Made by a program: the position numbers and the translations under genes
In this document: positions 25,201 through 37,195 of the stretch, in pieces
Layout of the letters: every line of letters starts with the position of its first letter
Position numbering within the stretch: position 1 is the first letter of the stretch
Source of the DNA: Datnioides undecimradiatus
Taxonomy: Eukaryota > Chordata > Actinopteri > Lobotiformes > Datnioididae
Length of the DNA: 64,000 bases
Assembly (NCBI GenBank): GCA_008933995.1
Contig: WARS01000029.1
Location: forward strand, 14,755,131 to 14,819,130
Direction: 5' to 3'
The notes under the pieces: generated by a model
Seen by the model: the letters and a program-made list of their open reading frames with translations, nothing else
Databases searched by the model: none
What the model was told of the DNA's origin: nothing

Positions 25201-28200
25201 GCTTGCTTGGATACAGAGCTGCACAGCTGTAGAAGAGCCTGGGATCTGTGAAAAACTGTTTGAAGTGCTGCTGTGTCAGCACCTGGCAGCTTTTAACTGT
25301 CATTTTTGTTTTGCTTGTAATTACAATGTGAATGGTGTCTGAGCAACTCAAACTATACTGTGAAACATAACATCTTTCATATCACATCAAGTGGGTTTTC
25401 TCAAGTCACTTACTAAACACTGACAGACCGCTTCTTCACAGCAGACATGAAAAAGAGGGGTGGTGCCCTTTGGATTTGGCCCAGGCCTGTCTGTCTTTTT
25501 TAGTGTCTGGTGATCAGTCCACAAACACCCAGCTCTGTTGAGCAGCTGACTCTGACTTTGCACCTTCCGTCCTCCTTGGAGTGCATGCTAGACGTTTATA
25601 AGGGCTCCATGTTTGCCCTGCATTAGCAATGAGGGGAGGGTACAAGCAAGACGACCCAACCCGACAGAGGGCTTGACTGGGACAGGCTTGGCTGAGCCAC
25701 CAGAGTCATGTTTCCCCCTCTGGCTGTATCACAGAGAAACGAGAGCAGGGGAGAGGAAAGAAGAGGGAACAGAGAAACAGCCAGATCAAGAGCAGGCAGG
25801 GCCCTTCCTTGCAGTGGTGCCCCTTTTGAAAGAAGAGTCGGCTGTTAATAGAGGTGAGTGTGAGGCCCCAGTAGACCGTTATAAGTGTCCCCTGAAGCCC
25901 TGGCCGTGCGTTCTTTTTCTCTTCCTGTATGGGCCAACAGTGTTGTAATCATACCTCCTAAATATAGCTGTCCAGGATGTTGTGATCACCTGAGAAGAAT
26001 CAGTTTGTAACTTTTAACTTTTGATCCTTTTCTTTTTCTTTAACACCCTCCTCCTGAGTTCAGTTAAGGGGCTTGTTGGGTAAAAACATCATAATCTCTG
26101 GGACCTGTGTGTGTGAGGGTATGGAATTTGCTCTACTCAAGGACCTTTTTCCTCATCATTCAGTGTGAGTGTTGGGTGGGTGGAGGATACACGTGTGTGT
26201 GTGTGTGTGTGTGTGTTCGAGAGGATAAGGTCTGTAGAGAAGGTAAAGAGGTGCACAGGGAGAACAGAATGATTTGTTCTGTTCAGGGTCTTTGCATTGA
26301 CCTGGTTTACTTCGCCTTGCTTTGCCATTTCCCACAGGGTGGGCGTGTTCACTCTCATTCCTGTTCTCTTTTCAAGGCAGCTTTTTAGCTCAAAATCCAC
26401 GAAAGATTTTTTTTAAGTAGAAAAAGGAAATTGACCTTGTGTTCAGTATTCTCAGTAACAAGCCGTTTTTTGTGTGCGCTTGGCAGAAAATTGGCTACAC
26501 TTGATGTCTGCTGCTCAAATGAGCTGTTCAGTGCGCATCACCTTTTGACCGTGGGTGCTGTTAATTCTGTGCTCAATCCAATTATGAGGCATGACATGCA
26601 AGTCAGCAGCATGTTACAGCAACTGCACTGAGGCCAGCAATTTGCAATGCGCAGAGATTTCATTTGAGCTGCTGTATTTGAGGTACAAAATCTTTTCCGG
26701 TAGTGGAGACAAAGTGAGAGGGGAGTATGGTAAAGGCACAAAACATGAAATATAGATCTACTCAAATATGTCCTGGAAACTCATAAGAGAAAGCTCATAT
26801 AGGCTTTTGAAGAACCTTAAACATGCTTCTCTCTCTTTCTCCTCCTTGCATTTCACCTCTTCTGTCTCCTCGGTGCTGGTGAGGCCAGAGATGAGCTGCT
26901 CTCTGCTGCAGAGCAAATGAACCAAGTAACCCCCCTGTGTTTAGGCCACTTACACTCCCTTACACTTGCCCACCCCGTCCATCCATCTATTGAGGGTTTG
27001 GGGCCACAGAGATGGACAGACCAAGAGTTTGAACCCTCCCTTATTATTCCAATGGCTTTAAATCCATAGTAGTGCTGCTAAAACCACAAGCAACATGTGT
27101 CTTTCCATTCCTCACTAGCTTCCTGACATTGCCAGTCTTATTTTAATAATATCATGAACCTGGCCGGATTGTGTTTGCATACAGTTTGTGCTTAAGGAGT
27201 ATGGGTTTTAAAGCCTTCTGGTAAGCTGCATCGTGAAATCATGCTCTTACCCTCTTACTGGGATCAATGCTCATACTTATTCCTAATGCATATTCCCACC
27301 TTCTTGCTGTACTTGTGGGTAGCATTTAGAGATGCAGGATGGTGATGAATGAAGCCATTTTATGGGAAGTGTTTATGCACGGGTCACCCTGAAAAAGGCT
27401 ACGATGTGGAATTTATTTTTTCAAGTACTGACATAAAGCTACTAAGTGATTGATTGTCATATTGTTCCCAAGATATCGTAAAAGCTGAAAAATAGAGTGG
27501 TGAAACTGGATGGCTTTTGGTGATGTTTGGCATTGAGCTAAATAAACCTTGGGTTTACAGAAGTCAACATGCTGAAAAACCTTTTCACATACTATTTTGT
27601 TGGAATATCATACCTGAAAGACCCACAAACATGAACCATTTTGCCCACTGGAGGTGGCTTTACAGTCAGCTGAATGTTCTCTTTTACAGCATTTCCAACC
27701 CCCTTCTGAGCTGGACTAAATGCTTTCTGAATGACTGTTTATAGTAGAGAGAGTGGTTTTATTTGAAGCATCCTCAGTAGCTATCATTTTACTGGGCATT
27801 GAAGTGTAAACTAAAACACACATTTGACAGTCAGCTGGACATGAATCAGAGGCAAGGAGGAAGAGATTTCCACAAATAAACATGATATTTTCTTTGCCTG
27901 GTTCTCAGCCAGGCAGATGTGATCTTGATGCTTTTATTGTTTTAGGAGAAAACCTGAGCTCTAACTGTCTTGCTAACCCCACACCTCACCCCACCACACC
28001 CTCCCTGGCTTGCTGCTATGTGTTGCACTGTTGCCAGCCTGTAATGTGTAAAATGTTGGCTTGGACCCTGAGCTCTGTAGAGCTGCCAGCTCTCTCGCGG
28101 GGTCAGTCAGACCCTGGGATTTGTGTGTTTTCCTGCAAGCATCATTCTGTCAAGACTGTGTCAGTGTTTCCTCTCCAGTCTAGTTTTATATGATGAGAGC

Positions 28201-29215
28201 TAGTTTATTCTGTTTCTATCAGGGTCACTTCAGAAACCAAATATATCAGTTGTGTTCTTGTATGCTAGTTCAGGACGTACTGACTAAAAGCATGACAGAC
28301 CCTGATATACAGCTCTAATGGAAATGGTAAAGAGCAGATGTGATTACTCCTAATAGGTCACGCATTCAGTGTTTTAGTCATACAGCCTCTTTTAAATGCT
28401 GCATTGCAAGCAAAGCAGGATAAGACCTTAATGTTGAGCTCCAGTCTAATATAGAGAACAACCCCCTTTATTCCAAGTGAAATCCCCCCCTCCCCCTTTT
28501 CCTCCCCAGACTACCATGCCACCTCCCTGCTCCCATGCAGCCGCTCACCCACCCTCCTGCTCGTCGGTTCACTGTGGCGAGGACCAGCTGACCATGCCGA
28601 ATCAGCAAATGTGGCTGTGTGCATGTGTGTGTGACAGGAGGGGGGGGGGGGGTTCAACAGAAGGTTTCATACTGTGAGTGACGTGCATGTGTGTAATCAG
28701 TGCAGTCGGTGTCCCCCTCCCAGTCCCTCCAATGGCACGAGGGGAGGGGACCACTGCCCATAGTAGGATTTGTACTGTGTGTCTGTGTGTCTGTGTGTGG
28801 GGGGGGGGGGGGGCACACACCTATAATAGCAGAACACTGGTGTGAGTAGTGGATTGTCTTGGGTTGCAGTGACAGCTGGAGAGGACAAACCCCCACAATG
28901 TCTTTATACTATTACCCCCCACCCACCCCTCTAAGCTCCACGCACCCGGCAGCTGAATGCACTATGAATGTCCCTCCCTCCCTCCACATCATATTACATT
29001 ACACTGTCATTTGCTCCTCCACGCTCAGCCATCTCAGTAGGGTTTGCCATGACTCCACAGCTACTATTTATAGGTTTCTCTCAATCGCTACTGAAGCAGC
29101 TTCAGTGAAGCTGATCAGCATGATTACAGAGATCTTCATTCAGCACTTGTTGACACCAGTGCTGCAAACATGGGTCACTGTGAAGAAAAATTCTGAATGA
29201 AGCCTCCTCTTTCTA

Positions 29216-29254
<39 letters not shown>

Positions 29255-31943
29255 TGTGTGTGTGTGTCTTTTGCAGTGTTGTACAGACTTTCATTTTGGA
29301 TTCAGTTATCCCAAGGAGACTATATCCACCAGCAGAGTAGTTTTTAGTTTTTAAAAGTGTGTGTGTGGGGAGGGAGTTCTAGAAGCAAACTACACCATAC
29401 ACCCCTATATCTATATACTGTAGCAAAACAAGTACTTACTGCACTTACTTACTTACTGCAATTGCGACACTAGGGCTCTTTTGACCCAATCAGTAACACT
29501 TTGTAGAAAAGTGGTCACAACTTGATAACAAAGAGTCAATACACTGCCTGACTCTCATAAAGCTTACGCATGTCTTCTCTTGCCCTCAGGCTCGGATCAA
29601 GTTCCCCGTTGACTACCCGTACTCTCCGCCTGCTTTCCGCTTCCTCACCAAAATGTGGCACCCTAACATTTATGAGGTAACTATGGCCTGTACAAACTCA
29701 CAGTAGCCCCTCAGAACTTTTTCTTAATACACCAGTGTGCAAAGGATCCTCATGTTGTGAATCCAGGTAAAACTGTAACAATAGTTAATTGCTAAACTTG
29801 GCCATATTCTCTTGTTCCCTAGAATGGAGATGTATGCATCTCTATCCTGCACCCACCAGTGGACGACCCACAGAGTGGAGAGCTGCCTTCAGAGAGGTGG
29901 AACCCTACGCAGAACGTCAGGTACACAACATAATGCTCTCAGAGCTTTTTTTAAAGAGCAGCATACAGAAAGTAACAGCAGGTTCGTTATTTGGCTTAGA
30001 GCTGGCTCCTTAAATTTTAATATTTGAATCACCTGTGTTACACCCCTGCACTCATCAGCCTTTTCATCAATTCTTTAAAATTTGACCTGATAAAGATCAG
30101 ATGAGATCAAAATGTTTTCTGTCAAAACAAATTTGTGGTTTGGGGTTTGCTGCTAATTTCCAGTAGCTTTGCACAATAATTTGACGTTACAACACCCCTT
30201 TTACTACTTCCCACGTTTCCCTCATTGTCTTATTGTCAATCAATACAGGCTAAAGGCTTAACATAACGTGTTTACGCAGCTCATAGGCCATTTCTTACTA
30301 ATGGCTGGAAGTAAGTTTCCATTTTCCAGACCTTATCATGCATGTTTTTCTTTCTATCTTGCAGGATTTAGATCGATGAGTTTTTTTTCCTTCCTTCCAG
30401 GCAATCCTGGTTTGCCTGAATCACCCTTTTGTGGAATGACAGTCCACATGCAATGACTTGAAACTTCCCCTCCTTTTAGGCTTCTCACACTTATTGTGTA
30501 CTAATTTTTCTGATAGGGACAGCAGTTTTGGTGTCTGTATGTGAAATCAAAGCTTATGAAAAGAAAAACCTCTAGATCATGGCTGTCTTTTTTTTAAATG
30601 ATACTGATATGATGGTAAGAACAACAAGGACAAACCTGCCAGTTACACAAATAATATCCTATCTCAAGTAGTTTTTTTATCTTATTACATGGGCATATCA
30701 GATTACGTGGTGGGAGCAGCAAAGCTAATATCCTGGATTTTAGTCATAATTAGTTACTAGATTATTGGACATAATTTCCTAAACAGTTTGAGTTTTTTCT
30801 TTGAGTTGCCAACTTGCTACTGTGTAACACATAATTCATACCCCTTTTTGGTGTATATATACATGACACGGATTTATTTATTTAACTCATGCTGCTTTCC
30901 CTTTTCTCCGTCTCTCTCTCTCTCACCCTCTCCTTCGCTTTTACATTTATGCATTATTTAAAGACACAAACTCACATATAGGGACATAACTGTGTCCACA
31001 GTAATTGGCCCTGGGTAGTCCCCGAGCTGATGATCAGCACCAAAAAAAAAAAACAGCCCAGCATTTTCTCTCAAGGACGAGGAGAGCTGGAGGAAGATCT
31101 CATGTATTGAAAACGTTTTTAAGCCAGTCCCAGTAAAGCATAAATAATGTAGAACACCATTGTGTATTAGTAGCTCCAATGAGCATCTCTTGGAGCTAAG
31201 AGCTGAATTCAACAGATGACTTTGAGGTTTAGCAGGCTGGTTGTCTGACCCCACCCCCACCTGTTTTTGTGTCCTCCGGTCTTTCTTCCCATCCCTGCTT
31301 GCCTCTTTGTCCTACATTCTCAATGTCTCTTGTCTCGTCTTACCGCTCTATCTTCTCTTCCCCTCTGTTTCCTTGTCCTCCTCCTGTATTGCTTTCCTGA
31401 ATTTTAATCTCTCTCCCCTCCTGCTGACATCTCTGTCAGGACCATCCTGCTCAGTGTGATCTCTCTGCTGAATGAGCCCAACACCTTCTCACCAGCCAAT
31501 GTGGACGCTTCTGTAATGTACCGCAAGTGGAGGGACAGCAAGGGCAAGGACAGAGAATACATCGAGATCATCAGGTACCAACGGGGAAAAAGACACTCAC
31601 GCAGCACTCCCCACACTTCACATTGGGACCTTGTCAGTGTAGCAGGTACACGGAGTACCAGTGCTGATTCTCTCTGTGGCTGTGTCTCACTGTTTCTCTT
31701 TTTCTACCTCACAGGAAGCAGGTGCTGGCTACCAAAGCTGATGCAGAGCGGGACGGCGTCAAGGTTCCTGTCACGTTGGATGAGTACTGCGTCCGCACCC
31801 AAGTCCCGCCCACAGACGATGGCTCCAACCTTTTATATGACGACTACTATGACGACGAGGAACTGGAGGACGATGACGATGACGAGGACGACAACGAGGA
31901 CTGTTGCTATGATGAGGACGACTCAGGCACCGAGGACTCCTGA
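22203..31943 (+). CDS. cdc34: Ubiquitin-conjugating enzyme E2 R1 (CDC34), complete, 5 exons
   Basis: E2 enzyme that, with SCF cullin-RING ligases, builds Lys48-linked ubiquitin chains on cell-cycle regulators. Exons: 22203..22385, 29590..29676, 29823..29920, 31440..31574, 31715..31943; total 732 nt, 243 residues. The UBC fold spans about residues 9-170, with the HPN motif at 85-87, catalytic Cys95 in [12 protein letters not shown], and the acidic-loop insertion (residues 104-115, [12 protein letters not shown]) that defines the CDC34/UBE2R/UBE2G class. The tail (202-243) is strongly acidic, as expected for CDC34, where it binds the basic canyon of cullin. The ATG has a good context (A at -3, G at +4), and no in-frame upstream ATG exists, only a GTG. 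CDC34 is preferred over UBE2R2 from the tail, residues such as MYRKW, and the AP3D1/C2CD4C neighbourhood; a teleost cdc34a/b suffix cannot be decided here. Confidence 0.95.
26192..26216. repeat. (TG)n microsatellite
   Basis: About 12 TG units inside CDC34 intron 1. Confidence 0.93.
28640..28813. repeat. Two long G homopolymers flanking TG-rich sequence
   Basis: G runs of 13 (28640..28652) and 15 (28799..28813), with TGTGTCTG-type repeats before the second, in CDC34 intron 1. The runs are well over the length needed for G-quadruplex formation and are likely assembly or length-variation hot spots. Confidence 0.9.
29219..29268. repeat. (TG)n microsatellite, about 50 bp
   Basis: A (TG)n run with one C interruption near 29254, in CDC34 intron 1 about 320 bp before exon 2. 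Confidence 0.95.
29921..31439 (+). other. cdc34 intron 3 (1.5 kb)
   Basis: Intron between the exons ending at 29920 (AG|) and starting at 31440 (|G ACC). The last 200 nt are strongly pyrimidine-rich. No gene or recognisable transposon seen. Confidence 0.8.
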
Positions 31944-32239
31944 CCTCGCCTCCCCATGATGTCACCCTCTCTCATCCCCTGCTGGTCTTTGCCTTCACCA
32001 CCCCCCACCCTCTCTTGCCATGGACTGAACTGTAATTCCCCCCCCCACCGAATCCCACCAAATCCCACCAAACCCCTCATAGTTCCCACACAGGCCCCGT
32101 GTCCACCTTCTGTCACATGTGCAGTCACAGTATGCACACTAAAACCTGATGCATCGAAGAAAAGAAAGCTACAGAGTTTGTTTTTTTTTCCTTACGCGTT
32201 TCTTTCATTTGTTGTCTGAGTAGAGGTTACACACATGAT

Positions 32240-32255
32240 ACACACACACACACAC
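32240..32255. repeat. Short (CA)n microsatellite
   Basis: Eight CA units in the CDC34 3' UTR. Confidence 0.85.
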
Positions 32256-34643
32256 TGCAGCACAACCTACAAGCAATCACAGAATAGGTTTAAATTTCCT
32301 CAAAAGTGTTTTAGCTCAAAGACCCGCTTCTTCCTCTGGTGGAAGAGAACCTGATGTCCAAGTCTCTTGTAGAAAGTTTGGCTGAAAAGCAGACACACCT
32401 TTCCTCGACTCCATCAGCAGGGTGGAATGTAACGTCACTGGTCTGGTCAGATCTAAGTAAAATAAGCGAAATTGGCATTCGGCGTGTGTGTTTGGAAACA
32501 GCTGAGTTACTTCAGTCCCTGAGCCGTGTATGTGTGTGACCTCTTGGTTAGCAGGTTGTTTGAAGCCCTGCCACGCTTCACCTCTGACCTTTTGAGCCCC
32601 AGGGCTTGTGCTGCTCCAGATAGGGAAGTTATCCGTTTCAAAATGCTGTTCACACTCCCTTGTGCCTTCCCTCACTCCCTGATATCACAAATCTGACTGA
32701 CTTGTGGGACAGACCGTATAAACACATAGAGTGGGTCAAAGTAACCCCCCCCCCCCCAAACAGAGGTGGCAGAGGGGAGATATTCAGGCTCACAAGGTCG
32801 CAGGTGGGGTTGCCATGCAAACAGTGACTCTCCTGATGGAACAAGTTTCAACTTATTTATAGCAGCACCTGTCAGATTGTCTGGGGTGTGAGTGAGAAAG
32901 GTAAGATCCCAGCAGCTGAACTAAAGAATGGAATGTATATCAGAATCCCACAAACGTCCTCTACCGACTGCCACACAGCCTTCATCACACAAGCACGTGC
33001 TACTAGTGGCCTGGATGCATTGAGAAACAGCTAGCTGAGCCTGCTGCTGCACATGAAATCTAATGTACTGTATTTTAAAAAAAAATCTATGCAGTCAGTG
33101 CTTGAACCTACTTAATATGCAGTGCTTTTAACGTGGCAGTAAAGCAGTCTGAGCTGAACTCCAGGTTGAGTTTTATAAGTGAGCTGATCTACCTGTGAGG
33201 GCATTGGACTGACTGTCCCCAGTTAGAGATGAACATGTAGTTTCATCTGTCTTTGGGTTGTTATTCTAACTGATGGGTTGTTCCAGAGCAGAAGAAACAA
33301 GAGTGGGATTGTACACAAGCCTTCATCAGAGCACGCCCCCTTGTGGTGGATGTGTGTATAGACAGTGTGTTGTGTTGTTTTGGTTTTTATTTTTTGACTG
33401 GGCCTCAGCCATCTTGACTCACCTGAATCAATGATCCCTGTTACCTCAGGACACGAGGCAGCAGTGTGAGTGATTCAAAAGAATTAAAGTGGCCCCAATA
33501 CATAGACTGACATTTCTTCTCTCCTCACTGCCAGGAGTACTCTGCTGCACACTCGAGATACATTACCACTGTCCAGCAGTATTTGCGATGAATTTGTCAA
33601 TATCGCTGTAACCATGTTTCCGTTGTCTGCAAATATTCACTGATCTGTTTCTAAGACATGCTGCCAAGTGTGGAGAGGAAGTGTAGAAATGAGAAGGCAT
33701 GGGGAGAAGGGATGGGGTCGACCTCTGAGCATGAACGGGAGAATGTGGTTCTTCACTAGCATGCTGATATGTGTTTGTGGTTTTAGGTCTGCTATAAGGG
33801 TTGGGATTGTGTCCGGGGACAAGGGTCCTCTATTCAATTTTATCTAAAACTGTTGCATTTTGAATGGGCTGAGGGTTTTTCTGTTTGTTTTGTTATCGGG
33901 TGGGTGGGGTGGGACTTCTTTACTGTTTTGATGTAACCTTTTATTTCGAAATTGTGGTGTGAGCTGCATTACGATGTCTATCTAATACGTATTAAGTGCT
34001 CAGTTATTGACATGATTGTTTAGAAAAAAACCCAGGATTGTTCACGGTAGAACAAATAATGTACCAACTTATTATACACCAATATCAAAAAGCAGAAAAG
34101 TTCTGCAGAACCACACCGACACAGCACACGTACAGTAATTATTGTAGCCTTTTAACAAGACCTGAATGCTCAGAAATGACTTATGAATACTCGGTAATTG
34201 TCTGATGTCCCTCACACAGCCTATGAATGATCCCCTCTGTTTTGATGTTTTAGGGTGAATGGGATGTAACTTTTGTCAAACTACTGTTATTTGTTATTAT
34301 GGTCTCTTCTTCCAACTCGCCCCCCCAGTTCTGAGCTCTGATTGGTGGCAGCATCACTGAGGGGGGGAAAAAAACCCCAACAGGTAATTACAAAAACAAA
34401 AGGAACCTCAGGAAAAAAAGAGACACCTACCAACAAGCAAACAACAAACAAACATCCTTTTCCAACTGAGTGAACCTGACCCTGGGGAGTCTCACTTTTT
34501 GGCTTCAAAGGACTGTTTACAATCTCTACCTTGATATGCACATGTGGATATTTGACGATCACTTGATGTTTTTTTTTTTTTTTCTTTTTTTCTTGTTTAT
34601 ATTTTCTTTTTTTCTTATGGTTTGTAAATCTATTTAAAACTGA

Positions 34644-34649
34644 AATAAA
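34644..34649 (+). terminator. cdc34 poly(A) signal AATAAA
   Basis: Canonical hexamer following a U-rich region (34568..34620) at the end of the long non-coding stretch after the CDC34 stop. It is the only AATAAA I noted that fits the end of this transcript. Confidence 0.7.
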
Positions 34650-35409
34650 GATCTTTATTAGATATGGACTGATTTATTTATTTTTTTTGTCATTAAATTG
34701 CGGTTAACGGTTGTTAAGAGTTTTTAAAGGTCTCATTGGTCTCTTTTCTGTGTTCTCTTATAGACACAAAGTGTGCAATTGAATGAAACTCAGGGTTAGC
34801 TCTGAGAGGTAAGACTTGTCTCCTTCATTTTTCTTAATGGTTTTTAAACCTTGTAGTGAAATCACAGTATGAGGAAAGTGCATGATGAGATGTGTACACA
34901 GTAGTCACCCTGCTAGACTCAGGGTGGTGGAGACTGTAAAGGATTTTCTGAAGCTTTTTAATATTTTCACTCTTTCAAGTAGGAATTTCTGAAATTGCTT
35001 AACTAATTGGACGTGGTTACTTTTCTCATTTGTTCACTTTGCTCCAGGAAATATAAAGTCTTGGACGGTAAGACATCTCTGTTTATTTCTCCCTGCTTAA
35101 ATAGTTGATTTAGTCCTGCTTTGCATGACATAAAATCATCTCTGCTGTTTCACTTTTGAAATGGTTGAAAATGATCAAGAATATTCACAAAAAAGAAGAG
35201 CAAAGTCATACGTAGTAGAGCAAGAGTTTTGAGGAGTTTGGACAAAATGGAAAATGCTTTTCCTTGTGCAGATCCTTATCCTTTCTAAAAAAGGAGATAA
35301 GACTGGTTTTATTTCATAAAACATGACACTACCCGCTTTTCTACATGTGAAGTTTGCTCTTTTGTACGTTTTGCATCTGATATTACCCCCTGATCATTCA
35401 TCTTAGAAG

Positions 35410-35830
35410 CATGCAGTGTCACTCCATGGATGGCAATGTCATTCCGTCTATTGGTCAGTTAACACTGAAATATCTCAACAAAGACTGAAACCTGGTTCAG
35501 CCAGGGGATGAATTTGACAAACTCTGCTATCATTTTCTTCAGAATCACCCATGAGGTTTAGGCAAAGTGTCTCAGGATGAGTTGGGATCACTTTGGTGAT
35601 CATCAAGACAATTATCCAATTTGTCCAGTTCCTCACAAAACCAATGACATTCCCATCAGCCTTAGCTGTTCTTTATGTTCATGTTAATTAGCATGCTAAC
35701 AAGCTGAGCTAAGTCAACATGATAAATGTTACCCAGCTTGTTAGCATTGTCAATGTGAGCATGTCAGCGTTTAGCTACAGTCTCACAGAGCTGCTGTCAT
35801 GGCTGTAGACTCTATGTGACTCTCTCAGTC
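35410..35830 (+). repeat. Dispersed teleost repeat, longest copy
   Basis: The sequence includes TGGATGGCAATGTCA, GAAATATCTCAACA, ACTTTGGTGATC, TGACATTCCCATCAGCC, TTAGCATGCTAAC and CTGTCATGGCTGTAGAC in the order found in an interspersed repeat very common in percomorph genomes. I recognise the consensus from general familiarity and cannot assign a family name. Degenerate, so probably old. Confidence 0.7.
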
Positions 35831-37151
35831 AAGAATGGTGTTGAGCTATCATCCAATGAGATGACAAAACCAGTTGACCAGTCATCTTCCTGTCTTTCTC
35901 TGGTGTCATCGTCTACCAATAGTGGGACAAGAGTAAGAGAGGAGATGACTAATAACAAAATACCAAAAATAAAGGTAATTTGATTTGCTCCTTAGTTGGA
36001 TGTGATATGTTTTAACGTTATTGATTGATCACATCATTAAGTAGATTTCAAATAATATGATTCATGAAAGCAGCTCAGTGAGCTCAGTTCTGTCTTTAAC
36101 TAGCCTTTAAAACATCCACTCTAATGCTAGAGAATATTTCCCACGCTTCTTACACTTTTCCTCATGTAATTGCCTCATATTTGTTCACCTTCAGATATAA
36201 TACTTTCTGCATTACATCATATATTCTCTAAACCCCCCTAGTGAGGAAGAGTTTGAAAAGTCTCTTCATCAAAATTTGTGAGTATTTAGTTAACACAACA
36301 GCATTTACCCTTTTCACAGTGTCTGTGAAACTAAATGGAAACAAGTTGCATCTCAAGGAAACCGAAGGATTTGTTGTTGACATTAAAGACACAAGCCTTG
36401 TGACATTTTTTTGTGTCGGAACAGCTTCACTGGAGGCACAAAGGATTGTTTTCTTTCACTTACAGTGGTTGTTTTAGTTAGCTTTAAACCTGAGACAAGA
36501 GTTTATTTTCAACAAAGTAATAAAGGTTCCTGTCACTGTGTCTTTTCCTACAGACACTTTTACAAATGAATGCAATCCAATAAAACGAGGCAAACATTGT
36601 TTCTTCTGCCTTGAGTAACCACACAAATATCTTTCTCTCAGTGGTTCCAGACGAGTGCTGTTGTGGATGGGCTGTAATAAACAAAATTGCTTATTTTACT
36701 GTGAATTAAAACTCCCTGGTGCATATGAGGAGTACCTGTAATTACATCTGTACTTTGCAGTCACCCTTGTAATCTGGTTGGTTGAGGCTTCCTGACGCTA
36801 AACATCAGCAACAAGCTATATACCTTTTTTTTCTAAGAATTCATTTTGTGTCTCCTTCATGCCTCTAGGGGGCAGCAGTAGCTTGTTTCTTGTTACATTT
36901 CAGCTGCTTGTCTGAGGTCTGTAATAAGCCTGAGTGACCACAAACATAATAAAACTATGAGTGAAACCTATCTCTGCTAAAGTCTGATTTTGTAGTTTAT
37001 TTTTCCTGTTATGCCAGCCTGTTAAAGTTTATGTTTCTCTTTTTTTCTCAGCTCAAATGTCTGTGATTCTTCAGATAACATTACAATGTCTCCCTGCTTT
37101 TGTTGTCCAGTCAGGGGTGCTGACATTCTCTTAAAAACATTACAAAACATG

Positions 37152-37195
37152 GTAATATATTATATATATTATATATTATATAATATATATTAATA
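37152..37195. repeat. AT-only imperfect palindromic tract
   Basis: About 44 bp of nothing but A and T arranged as overlapping TATATAT/ATATATA blocks, almost self-complementary. Confidence 0.8.

Larger units (their letters stand above)
22386..29589 (+). other. cdc34 intron 1 (7.2 kb)
   Basis: Long first intron without recognisable coding sequence. It carries several simple repeats (TG at 26192, G-runs at 28640 and 28799, TG at 29219). The longest open frame (25613..25948) starts at a non-ATG codon and has no recognisable domain. First introns of this size often hold regulatory elements, but I could not pick one out. Confidence 0.85.
31944..34665 (+). other. cdc34: cdc34 3' untranslated region (predicted)
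   Basis: About 2.7 kb from the TGA at 31941..31943 to just past the AATAAA at 34644. It includes a (CA)n run (32240..32255), a 13-C run (32745..32757) and T-rich stretches (34568..34620). The small open frames inside are not recognisable proteins. Confidence 0.65.

Noticed and set aside
25613..25948. 111-codon open frame in CDC34 intron 1
   Set aside because: Starts at a TTG, has no recognisable domain, and lies between well-defined CDC34 exons.
31456..31959. 167-codon open frame across the end of CDC34
   Set aside because: It reads through the intron 31575..31714 and then runs in the wrong frame through the last exon. The two CDC34 exons explain the sequence.
32339..32675. Open frames on both strands in the CDC34 3' UTR
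   Set aside because: No recognisable domain, no splice signals, and they lie between the CDC34 stop and its poly(A) signal.
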